Source of the DNA: JACQFZ01 sp036381895
GTDB taxonomy: Bacteria > Pseudomonadota > Gammaproteobacteria > Acidiferrobacterales > Sulfurifustaceae
Assembly: GCA_036381895.1 (NCBI GenBank)
Contig: DASVBY010000002.1
Location: forward strand, 16,755 to 80,754
Reading direction: 5' to 3'
Length of the DNA: 64,000 nt
Shown: in pieces, positions 28,634 to 36,156 of the stretch
Position numbering within the stretch: position 1 is the stretch's first letter
Layout of the letters: each line of letters opens with the position of its first letter
Position numbers and translations under genes: made by a program
Notes under the pieces: model-generated
Seen by the model: the letters and a program-made list of their open reading frames with translations, nothing else
Told to the model about the DNA's origin: nothing
Databases searched by the model: none

Positions 28634-29500
28634 ATGCATTACGCCCAAGTCTTCATCAACGGCCTGATGCTCGGCGGCCTGTACGCCTGCATCGCCGTCG
28701 GATTCTCGCTCGTCTGGGGCGTGCTCAACGTCATCAACATCCTGCACGGGACCTTCGTGGTGCTCGGCTCGTACGTCGCCTATTTCAGCTACGTGCACCT
28801 CGGATTGCACCCGTTCCTGTCGATTCCGATTTCGGGCGCGGTGCTGTTCGTGTTCGCGTACCTGGTCCAGCGCGGAGTCATCAACCGCGTGATGGGTGCA
28901 CCCGTGCTGACGACGCTGGTGCTGACCTTCGGGCTCGATTTGCTGCTCAACAACGCGGCGCTGCTCGCGTTCTCCGCCGACTACCGCACGGTGCAGCTCG
29001 CGAACCCGCTCGGCAGCAAGATCGTCGCCGGACTGATCCTGCCGCTCGAGCGCGTCTGGGCGATGGCGCTCGCGCTCGGCCTCACGGGTCTGCTCTACCT
29101 CGTGCTGATGCGTTCGAAGACCGGCCGCGCGATCGTCGCCGTGCGCATGGACGCCGAAGCCGCGGCGCTCATGGGCGTGAACGTACGCCGCACCTACGCG
29201 ATCACGTTCGGGCTCGGCGCGCTCATGGCGGGCGCGGCCGGGAGCCTCCTCAGCCTCATCTTTCCGATCTCGCCGCTCAACAGCGGCGAGTTCCTCGGAC
29301 TCGCGTTCGTCGCGTGCGTGCTCGGCGGCCTCGGCACCGTGCCGGGGGCGATGATCGGCGGGCTCGCGCTCGGCGTGATCCAGAGCTTCGGGGCGAGCCT
29401 GATCGGCGCCGAGCACGGGCTCACGGTCGCGTTCGTGCTGCTCGTGCTGCTGCTCATCTTCCGGCCGACCGGCATCATGGGCCGCAAGGGGTACGAATGA
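28634..29500 (+). CDS. livH: Branched-chain ABC transporter permease (LivH type)
   Basis: This encodes 288 residues from ATG 28634. It has eight or so hydrophobic segments, starting FINGLMLGGLYACIAVGFSLVWG, the standard LivH opening. The conserved cytoplasmic coupling segment is MRSKTGRAIVAVRMDAEAAALMGVNV, in parts. The stop overlaps the next gene as ATGA. It forms the inner-membrane channel with LivM. Confidence 0.9.
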   Translation: MHYAQVFINGLMLGGLYACIAVGFSLVWGVLNVINILHGTFVVLGSYVAYFSYVHLGLHPFLSIPISGAVLFVFAYLVQRGVINRVMGAPVLTTLVLTFGLDLLLNNAALLAFSADYRTVQLANPLGSKIVAGLILPLERVWAMALALGLTGLLYLVLMRSKTGRAIVAVRMDAEAAALMGVNVRRTYAITFGLGALMAGAAGSLLSLIFPISPLNSGEFLGLAFVACVLGGLGTVPGAMIGGLALGVIQSFGASLIGAEHGLTVAFVLLVLLLIFRPTGIMGRKGYE

Positions 29501-30456
29501 AGCGCATCGCCCTTACCGCCGCCGGCATCGCCGTCGTCGCGGCGCTGCCGGTGCTCGGCGACAACTACCTGCTGCGGCTCGGCACCATGTTCGGCATGTA
29601 CGCCGTGCTCGCGCTCTCGTGGAACATCATCGGCGGCTTCGCCGGCTACCCTTCCTTCGCCACGGCGGCGTTCTTCGGGCTCGGCGCCTACACCGGGGCG
29701 CTGCTGCAGGGCGCGGGCGTTCCGATGCCGCTCGCGTGGGCGGCCGCCTGCCTCGCGGCGGCCCTGTTCGCGGCGGCGCTCGGCATCGCGATCCTGCACC
29801 TGAAGGGCCACTACTTCGCGATCGCCAGCCTCGTGGTCGGGGAGGTGCTGCTCGAGATCGCGACGTCGTGGACCGACCTCACCGGCGGCGGTACCGGCCT
29901 CAACCTGCCGATCATCCGTATCTCGGTCGACGCGCAGGCGCGGCTCTTCTTCTGGGCGATGCTCACCCTCGGGGTGCTGACGCTGACACTCACCTGGGCG
30001 GTCGCCTCGAGCCGCCTCGGCTTCGGGCTGCAGTGCATCCGCCAGAACGAGGACGCGGCGGCGATGGTCGGCGTCAACACCACGCTCTACAAGGTGATCG
30101 CCTTCACGCTGTCGGCGCTCTTCGTCGGCGGGGCCGGCGCGATGTACGCCTCCTGGGTGTTCTATATCGAGCCGCCGGACGTCTTCCACATCCTGACGTC
30201 GGTCAAGCCGATCGTGATCGCCCTGCTCGGCGGCGCCGGCACCGTCTTCGGCCCGGTGCTCGGCGCGGCCGTGTTCCTCGTGACCGAGGAGCTGGTGTGG
30301 CGGAACTTCCTCGACGTTCACGCGGCCGTTCTGGGGCTCATCATCGTCGTGCTCACTTTCTTCCTGCCGCGCGGCATCCTCGGGCTGGTGCGGCGCCGGC
30401 CGGCCCCGCCGGCGCCGGGCGCCGCGCCGCTCGCGGTGGGACGGGAGGCGCCATGA
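29497..30456 (+). CDS. livM: Branched-chain ABC transporter permease (LivM type)
   Basis: This encodes 319 residues starting in ATGA overlap with livH. The hydrophobic segments include MYAVLALSWNIIGGFAGYPSF, the LivM signature, and the coupling helix is LGFGLQCIRQNEDAAAMVGVN. The hydrophobic core ends with FFLPRGILGLVRRR, followed by a proline-rich tail of about 20 residues. It is the inner-membrane partner of LivH and overlaps livG by ATGA. Confidence 0.9.
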   Translation: MKRIALTAAGIAVVAALPVLGDNYLLRLGTMFGMYAVLALSWNIIGGFAGYPSFATAAFFGLGAYTGALLQGAGVPMPLAWAAACLAAALFAAALGIAILHLKGHYFAIASLVVGEVLLEIATSWTDLTGGGTGLNLPIIRISVDAQARLFFWAMLTLGVLTLTLTWAVASSRLGFGLQCIRQNEDAAAMVGVNTTLYKVIAFTLSALFVGGAGAMYASWVFYIEPPDVFHILTSVKPIVIALLGGAGTVFGPVLGAAVFLVTEELVWRNFLDVHAAVLGLIIVVLTFFLPRGILGLVRRRPAPPAPGAAPLAVGREAP

Positions 30457-31211
30457 GCAAGATCCTCACGCTCGAGCGGGTGTCCTGCCGCTTCGGCGGG
30501 CTCATGGCGCTCTCCGAAGTCGATCTCGCGGTGCGGCCGGGCGAAGTGCTCGGGCTCATCGGGCCGAACGGCGCCGGCAAGACCACGCTCGTCAACGTCA
30601 TCACCGGCGTCTACCGTCCCTCGAGCGGGCGGGTCGTGTTCGACGGCCGGCGCATCGACGGGCTCAAGACCTACCAGATCGCGCGCCTCGGGATCGCGCG
30701 CACGTACCAGATCGTGCAGCCGTTCCCGGACATGACCGTGATCGAGAACGTGATGGCGCCGGCGGTGTTCGGGCCGCACGCCTGCGGCATGACCGAGGCG
30801 CGCCGCAAGGCGCAGGAGGCGCTCGAGTTCGTGGGCCTCGGCGCGCACGCGCACGTGCGCGCCTCCGAGCTCACGCTCGCCGGACGCAAGCGCCTCGAGC
30901 TCGCGAAGGGGCTCGCCATGGACCCGCGGGTGCTGCTGCTCGACGAGGTCAACGCCGGGCTCAACCCGGCGGAGATCGACGTCGCGCTCGAGCTGATCCG
31001 CCGGATCGCCGAGCGCGGGGTCACCATCATCATCATCGAGCATCTCATGAAAGTCGTGATGACCCTGTGCCACCGCATCGTGGTGCTGCACCACGGCGCC
31101 AAGATCGCCGAAGGCACGGCGGCGGAGATCGGCCGCGATCCGCACGTGATCGAGGCCTATCTCGGCCACCGCTATGCGCGCGCGCAGGGTGGGGAGGCGC
31201 CAGGTGGCTGA
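30453..31211 (+). CDS. livG: Branched-chain ABC transporter ATPase (LivG type)
   Basis: This encodes 252 residues. Walker A is GPNGAGKTT near residue 37, the Q-loop region is ARTYQIVQPFPDMTVIENV, and Walker B is VLLLDEVNAGLNP. The ABC signature is atypical: LTLAGRKRLELA where LSxGQxRxLE is usual, and Walker B carries Val after DE rather than Pro. Both changes occur together and the rest is intact, so this appears to be a divergent subgroup rather than decay. It drives uptake by hydrolysing ATP as a pair with LivF. Confidence 0.87.
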   Translation: MSKILTLERVSCRFGGLMALSEVDLAVRPGEVLGLIGPNGAGKTTLVNVITGVYRPSSGRVVFDGRRIDGLKTYQIARLGIARTYQIVQPFPDMTVIENVMAPAVFGPHACGMTEARRKAQEALEFVGLGAHAHVRASELTLAGRKRLELAKGLAMDPRVLLLDEVNAGLNPAEIDVALELIRRIAERGVTIIIIEHLMKVVMTLCHRIVVLHHGAKIAEGTAAEIGRDPHVIEAYLGHRYARAQGGEAPGG

Positions 31212-31926
31212 ACCGCTGCTCCAGATCGAAGGCCTCGAGAGCGGCTACGGCGACATCCAGGTGCTCTGGGGCGTCGACCTCGCCGTGCACGCCGGCGAGA
31301 TCGTCTGCCTCATCGGTTCCAACGGCGCCGGCAAGACGACGCTGCTCAAGACCGTGGCCGGGCTGATCGTGCCGAAGGCCGGCACGGTGCGCGTCGCGGG
31401 CGCAGTGGTCGCCGGCCGCGGCTGCGAGCCGGTGCTGCGCGCCGGCGTCACCCTCGTGCCCGAGGGGCGGCGGCTGTTCCCGACCATGTCCGTGCGCGAC
31501 AACCTGCTGATGGGTGCGTACCTGCGCCCGGCCAGCGACCCGGGCGTGCGCGAGGATCTCGAGCGCGTCATGACGATCTTCCCGCGGCTGCGCGAGCGCG
31601 CGCGCCAGGACGCCGGCACCCTCTCCGGCGGCGAGCAGCAGATGTGCGCGATCGGCCGCGGCATCATGAGCCGGCCGCGGCTGCTCATGATCGACGAGCT
31701 GTCGCTCGGGCTCGCGCCGCGCGCGGTCGAGCTGCTGAGCGAGGCGCTGCTCGAGATCAACCGCAGCGGTATTTCGATCCTGCTCGTCGAGCAGGACGTG
31801 ATGACGGCGCTCGATCTGTCGCACCGCGGCTACGTGCTCGACCGCGGCCGCGTGGTCATGAGCGGTGACGCGCGCACGCTCGCCGCCGCGCCCGAGGTGC
31901 GCGAAGCCTACGTCGGCATGTCGTAG
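31204..31926 (+). CDS. livF: Branched-chain ABC transporter ATPase (LivF type)
   Basis: This encodes 240 residues from GTG 31204, which overlaps the end of livG and has GGAGG upstream. Walker A is GSNGAGKTT, the signature is LSGGEQQM (canonical), and Walker B is LLMIDELSLGL. VPEGRRLFPTMSVRDNL is the conserved LivF Q-loop region. It is the last of the five transport genes; the aldehyde dehydrogenase gene follows after 26 bases. Confidence 0.9.
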   Translation: MAEPLLQIEGLESGYGDIQVLWGVDLAVHAGEIVCLIGSNGAGKTTLLKTVAGLIVPKAGTVRVAGAVVAGRGCEPVLRAGVTLVPEGRRLFPTMSVRDNLLMGAYLRPASDPGVREDLERVMTIFPRLRERARQDAGTLSGGEQQMCAIGRGIMSRPRLLMIDELSLGLAPRAVELLSEALLEINRSGISILLVEQDVMTALDLSHRGYVLDRGRVVMSGDARTLAAAPEVREAYVGMS

Positions 31927-31952
31927 CGCCATTCAACGACGGAGGAAGCATC

Positions 31953-33434
31953 ATGAGCGTTTCCGCGAAGAGCGCACCCGCGCGCGTCGATACCATCCGC
32001 TGTCCGTACGACGGCCACGTGGTCGGCGAAATGCCGGTCGCCGGCGAGGCCGAAGTCGAGCAGGCCGTGCAGCAGGCGCTGGCCGCGTTCCAGGTGACGC
32101 GCCGGCTGCCGCGCTTCGCGCGTGCCGACATCCTCGACCGGACCGCGGATCTGCTCGAGCGGCGGCGCGACGAGGTGGTGCGGCTCATCGCCGCCGAGGC
32201 CGGAAAGCCGCTGTACGACGCGCGCGGCGAGGTGTCGCGTTCGCTGTTCAATCTGCGCAACGCCGCGCGCGAGGCGCGCGCGTTCGCGGGCCACGAGGTG
32301 CCGCTCGACGTCGACGCCGGCGTGTTCGAGTACCAGACCGCGTCGCCGAGCGGCGCGCGGCTCGATCTCGGCGCGGCCGACATCGAGACGCTCGCGCGCC
32401 TCGGCCGCCGCTTCGGCATCGCCCGGCGCTTTCCGATCGGCGTGGTGCTCGCGATCACGCCGTTCAACTTCCCGCTGAACCTCGTGCTGCACAAGGTCGC
32501 GCCCGCGATCGCGGTCGGCAACAGCGTCGTCCTGAAGCCCGCGCCGCAGACGCCGCTCACGAGCCGCCTGCTCGCGGAGATCATGGCGGAAGCGGGCCTG
32601 CCCGCGGGCGCGCTCAACGTCGTGCACTGCGACGTGCCGCTCGCGGAGAAGCTCGTGCGCGACGAGCGCATCGCCATGGTGACCTTCACCGGCAGCGCCA
32701 AGGTCGGCTGGCACATCAAGAACATCGCCGGCAAGAAGAAGGTCGCGCTCGAGCTCGGCGGCAACGGCGCGGTGATCGTGGCGCCGGACGCCGACGTCGC
32801 CTTCGCCGCGGCGCGCTGCGTGCGCGGCGGCGTCGTGTACGGCGGCCAGTACTGCATCGGCGTGCAGCGCATCTACGCGCACCGCGACGTCTACGGGCGC
32901 TTCGAGCAGGAGCTGCTCGCGCGGCTGCGCGCCTGCCGCCCCGGCAACCCGCTCGAGGAAGGGGTCGACGTCGGGCCGGTGATCGACGAGGACGCGGCCA
33001 AGCGCATCGAGAGCTGGATCGAGGAGGCGGTCGCGGGCGGCGCGCGCGTGCTCGCGGGCGGCAGGCGCCACGGCGCCGTGATCGAGCCGACGCTGCTCAC
33101 GAACACGCGCCCCGAGATGAAGGTCGAGTGCGAAGAGATCTTCGGGCCGGTGATGACGCTCACCCGCGTCGACGATCTCGACGAGGCCGTGCGCCTCGCG
33201 GCCGCCTCGCGCTACGGGCTGCAGGGCGGCTTCTTCACCAACGATCTCCGGCGCGCCTTCCGCGCGCTCGAGGAATGGGACGTCGGCGGGCTCATGATCA
33301 ACGACGTGCCGATCTACCGCATCGACAGCATGCCGTTCGGCGGCTGGAAGGATTCGGGTTTCGGGCGCGAGGGCACGCGCTACGCCATGGAAAGCATGAC
33401 CGACATCAAGTTTCTCGTGGTCAACTACGGCTGA
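31953..33434 (+). CDS. NAD(P)-dependent aldehyde dehydrogenase
   Basis: This encodes 493 residues. It has the catalytic glutamate in VALELGGNG and the nucleophilic cysteine in GGQYCIGVQR, with the FNFPLNLVLHKVAPAIA cofactor region and EIFGPVMTL. It oxidises an aldehyde to the acid. Downstream genes (aspartate-dehydrogenase-like, CnbZ-like, FAH family) suggest a semialdehyde intermediate from ring-cleavage-type chemistry, by analogy with 2-aminomuconate semialdehyde dehydrogenases. That substrate is inference only. Confidence 0.87.
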   Translation: MSVSAKSAPARVDTIRCPYDGHVVGEMPVAGEAEVEQAVQQALAAFQVTRRLPRFARADILDRTADLLERRRDEVVRLIAAEAGKPLYDARGEVSRSLFNLRNAAREARAFAGHEVPLDVDAGVFEYQTASPSGARLDLGAADIETLARLGRRFGIARRFPIGVVLAITPFNFPLNLVLHKVAPAIAVGNSVVLKPAPQTPLTSRLLAEIMAEAGLPAGALNVVHCDVPLAEKLVRDERIAMVTFTGSAKVGWHIKNIAGKKKVALELGGNGAVIVAPDADVAFAAARCVRGGVVYGGQYCIGVQRIYAHRDVYGRFEQELLARLRACRPGNPLEEGVDVGPVIDEDAAKRIESWIEEAVAGGARVLAGGRRHGAVIEPTLLTNTRPEMKVECEEIFGPVMTLTRVDDLDEAVRLAAASRYGLQGGFFTNDLRRAFRALEEWDVGGLMINDVPIYRIDSMPFGGWKDSGFGREGTRYAMESMTDIKFLVVNYG

Positions 33435-33437
33435 GCG

Positions 33438-34251
33438 ATGGCGGCACTGCGGGTAGCCATCGCCGGGCTCGGCGCCATCGGATTCCGGGTCGCGGCCGCC
33501 CTCGACCGCGGCATCGAGGGGCTCACGCTGAGCGCCGTCGCCGCGCGCGACCGCGAGGCCGCGCAGGCGCGCATCGCAAGACTGCGCGCGCGCCCGGCGG
33601 TCATGCCGCTCGCGCGCCTCGCGGACGACGCCGACGTCGTCGTCGAATGCCTGCCGCCGGCCGCGTTTCTCGAAGCGGCGCGGCCGATCCTCGAGCGGGG
33701 CGGCGTGCTCGTGCCGGCGAGCGTCGGGGCGCTGCTCGCGCACGAAGCGGAGTGCCGCGCGGCTGCGGCGCGCACCGGCGCGCGCATCGTGGTGCCGTCG
33801 GGCGCGATCGTCGGCCTCGACGGGCTGCGCGCGGCCGCGGAAGCCGGGCTCGAGGAGGTGCGCATGGTGACGCGCAAACCGCCCGCCTCCTTCGGTCCCG
33901 AAGTGCGCATCGAGGGCCGGTCCGTGGCGACGGGCGAGATCAAGGAGCCGGTCCGGCTTCTTCGCGGGCAGTGCGCGCGATGCGATCCGGCTGCTGCCCG
34001 TCAACGTGAACGTCGCGGCGGCGGTGAGCCTCGCCGGCCTCGGCGCCGATCGCACCGCGGTCGAGGTCTGGGCCGATCCGGCCGTCGATCGCAACCACCA
34101 CGAGGTGCACGTGCGCTCGACCGTCGGCGCCTTCAGCGCCGCGGTCGACAACCTGCCGGATCGGGAGAACCCGAAGACGAGCGCGATCACGGCCTACAGC
34201 ATCGTCGCCGCGCTGCGGCGCCTGGTCGAGCCGCTTGCGGTCGGCTCCTGA
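33438..34251 (+). pseudogene. Aspartate-dehydrogenase-like protein, frameshifted
   Basis: The first part (ATG 33438) encodes a Rossmann domain with GLGAIG near residue 10 and VPSGAIVGLDGLRAA, the NadX/AspDH pattern. After about residue 173 the frame is lost. The C-terminal domain continues in the next frame (FAGSARDAIRLLPVNVNVAAAVSLAGLG onward, in parts) to the stop at 34251. One extra T in cggcTTCTTcgc at about 33957-33962 explains the shift: removing it restores ...VRLFAGSARDA... and a protein of about 271 residues, the family's normal length. It may be a recent mutation or a base-call error. AspDH enzymes interconvert L-aspartate and iminoaspartate; domain relatives act on other substrates. 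Confidence 0.8.
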
Positions 34252-34285
34252 GGAGGCAGCAACAGTGAAGACGAGGAGAAGTTGA

Positions 34286-35044
34286 ATGTCAGGTCCAGTG
34301 GCGAAGTTCGCACAAGGCAACTACTCGTACATTCCGGCGGTGTTCCAGTACTCCGCCGGGGTGGCGGCGGAGCCCGGCTACGCCATCGAGCGGGTGCGCT
34401 TCGCGCGGCCGGTGCCGCTGCGCGAAGGCTTCGAGCACATCGCCGAGGTACTGCAGGCCGCGGGGCGGCCGCTCACGGCGTTCTGCGCCTGCGAGCTGCG
34501 CTCCCCGGGCCAGTTCACGGAGGAAGGGTTCCGCGCGTTCAACCGCGAGTACGTGCAGGTGCTCGAGCAGTGGGGGCTCTTCGACGGCAAGGCGAACACG
34601 GTCGCGCGCAGCAACGTCTGTCCGGAGCTCGATCCGCCCGCCGAGCCGAGCTTCTATGCGTTTTCGTACACCGTGCCCCGCGCCGGTGCGCCGCGCTCCT
34701 TCGTGATCGCGGGCAGCGCCGAGGTTCCCGAGGGCAAGGGCGACTACCGCGACCACATCGTGCGCCGCGGCGACGTGAGCCCCGAGGCGCTGCGCGAGAA
34801 GGCGCGCTTCGTGCTCGACGAAATGGAGCGGCGCATGCACGCCTTCGGCGCCGGCTGGAAGGACGCGACGGGGGCGCAGCTCTACACGGTGCACGACATC
34901 CATCCGTTCCTCGCCGAGGAGCTCGGGCGCCGCGGCGCGCTGCGCCACGGCCTCACCTGGCACTACACGCGTCCGCCCGTGGTCGAGCTCGAGTACGAGA
35001 TGGATTGCCGGGGCGTGCACGCCGAGCGCGTGCTCGAAACGTGA
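34286..35044 (+). CDS. Conserved protein resembling CnbZ-type 2-aminomuconate deaminase
   Basis: This encodes 252 residues, with GAGGAG upstream of ATG 34286. The sequence has no catalytic motif that I know from first principles. Notable blocks are NYSYIPAVFQYSAGVAAEPG, PLTAFCACELRSPGQFTEEGFRAFN and ARSNVCPELDPPAEPSFYAFSYT. From memory these resemble proteins named after the 2-amino-5-chloromuconate deaminase CnbZ. The neighbourhood (aldehyde dehydrogenase, FAH-family hydrolase) fits a deamination step, but the assignment is not proven. A RidA-like imine/enamine hydrolase is another possibility. Confidence 0.5.
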   Translation: MSGPVAKFAQGNYSYIPAVFQYSAGVAAEPGYAIERVRFARPVPLREGFEHIAEVLQAAGRPLTAFCACELRSPGQFTEEGFRAFNREYVQVLEQWGLFDGKANTVARSNVCPELDPPAEPSFYAFSYTVPRAGAPRSFVIAGSAEVPEGKGDYRDHIVRRGDVSPEALREKARFVLDEMERRMHAFGAGWKDATGAQLYTVHDIHPFLAEELGRRGALRHGLTWHYTRPPVVELEYEMDCRGVHAERVLET

Positions 35045-35093
35045 GCCCGCGCGTGACACACTCTCGCCGCATCGCGCTCACAGGAGGAACGAC

Positions 35094-35936
35094 ATGAAGC
35101 TGCTGCGCTATGGCGCCCCGGGCCGCGAGAAGCCCGGCCTGCTCGCCGACGACGGAAGCATCCGCGATCTCTCGGCGCACGTCGCCGATATCGCCGGCCC
35201 GGTCCTGCGCAACGAGGGGCTGGCGAAGCTCCGCGGCATCGACCCGCGCACCCTGCCGCAGGTGCCGCCGGGAACGCGCATCGGCCCCTGCGTCGGCGGC
35301 GTCGGCAAGTTCGTCTGCATCGGCCTCAACTACGCCGATCACGCGGCGGAAGCCGGCATGCAGGCGCCGTCGGAGCCGATCGTGTTCCTCAAGGCGACGA
35401 GCGCGATCAGCGGCCCGTACGACGCGGTGCAGCTTCCGCGCGGCTCGCAGAAGACCGACTGGGAGGTGGAGCTCGGCGTCGTGATCGGCGAGCCCGGCAA
35501 GTACATCGAGGAGCGGCAGGCGCTCGAGCACGTCGCCGGCTACTGCGTCGTGAACGACGTCTCCGAGCGCGATTTTCAGCTCAACCGCGGCGGCCAGTGG
35601 GTGAAGGGCAAGAGCGCCGACACCTTCGGGCCGATCGGACCGTGGCTCGTGACGCGCGACGAGGTGCCGGATCCCCAGAATCTCGATCTGTGGCTCGAAG
35701 TCGACGGCGAGCGCGTGCAGCACGGCAATACCGCGAAGATGTTCTTCGGGGTCGCGCGCATCGTGAGCTACGTGAGCCAGTTCATGAGCCTGCAGCCGGG
35801 CGACGTGATCGCGACCGGGACGCCCGCCGGCGTCGGCATGGGCCACAAGCCGCCGCGCTTCCTCAGGCCGGGAATGCGCATGCGCTTGGGCGTCGCCGGC
35901 CTGGGCGAGCAGGAGCAGCGAGTGATCGCCGGCTGA
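35094..35936 (+). CDS. Fumarylacetoacetate-hydrolase-family enzyme
   Basis: This encodes 280 residues, with AGGAGG before ATG 35094. The FAH core starts with FVCIGLNYADHAAEAG and has the metal-binding acid residues in TDWEVELGVVIG and NDVSERDFQ, plus KSADTFGPIGPWLVTRDEV and GDVIATGTPAGVGMG. The family hydrolyses or decarboxylates beta-diketo or 2-oxo acids with Mg2+. It closes the operon, consistent with a late step that splits a ring-cleavage-derived acid. Confidence 0.88.
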   Translation: MKLLRYGAPGREKPGLLADDGSIRDLSAHVADIAGPVLRNEGLAKLRGIDPRTLPQVPPGTRIGPCVGGVGKFVCIGLNYADHAAEAGMQAPSEPIVFLKATSAISGPYDAVQLPRGSQKTDWEVELGVVIGEPGKYIEERQALEHVAGYCVVNDVSERDFQLNRGGQWVKGKSADTFGPIGPWLVTRDEVPDPQNLDLWLEVDGERVQHGNTAKMFFGVARIVSYVSQFMSLQPGDVIATGTPAGVGMGHKPPRFLRPGMRMRLGVAGLGEQEQRVIAG

Positions 35937-36018
35937 GTCGGCCCGAGTCGTTTCGCGCCCCGCGCAGCGACTGCGGTGGTGCGTTGCCCGTGCCCGTTCG
36001 CTTCCCGAAGTCGTTGCC

Positions 36019-36059
36019 GGTTCTAGCTGTAGAACCCGTCATTGCGCGCCGAGCGAAGC
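36019..36059. repeat. Hairpin plus GTCATTGCG...GCGAAGC-like element
   Basis: GGTTCTA (36019-36025) and TAGAACC (36030-36036) form a perfect 7-base stem with a GCTG loop. It is followed by cgtcattgcgcgccgagcgaagc, which resembles the dispersed GTCATTGCGAGCG..GCGAAGC intergenic repeat seen in many proteobacteria. The sequence lies between the FAH-family gene and the 3' end of sulP (convergent). It could end either transcript, but no T-tract follows. One copy only is seen here. Confidence 0.35.
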
Positions 36060-36156
36060 ACACGTAACGACTCGTAGAGCCTGTTCCCCAAGATCCGGAT
36101 CGGTCGAGCGCGACGGTAGTCGCGGCGGTCGACGGTTCCCGGGGTCGCGTTGGGGG

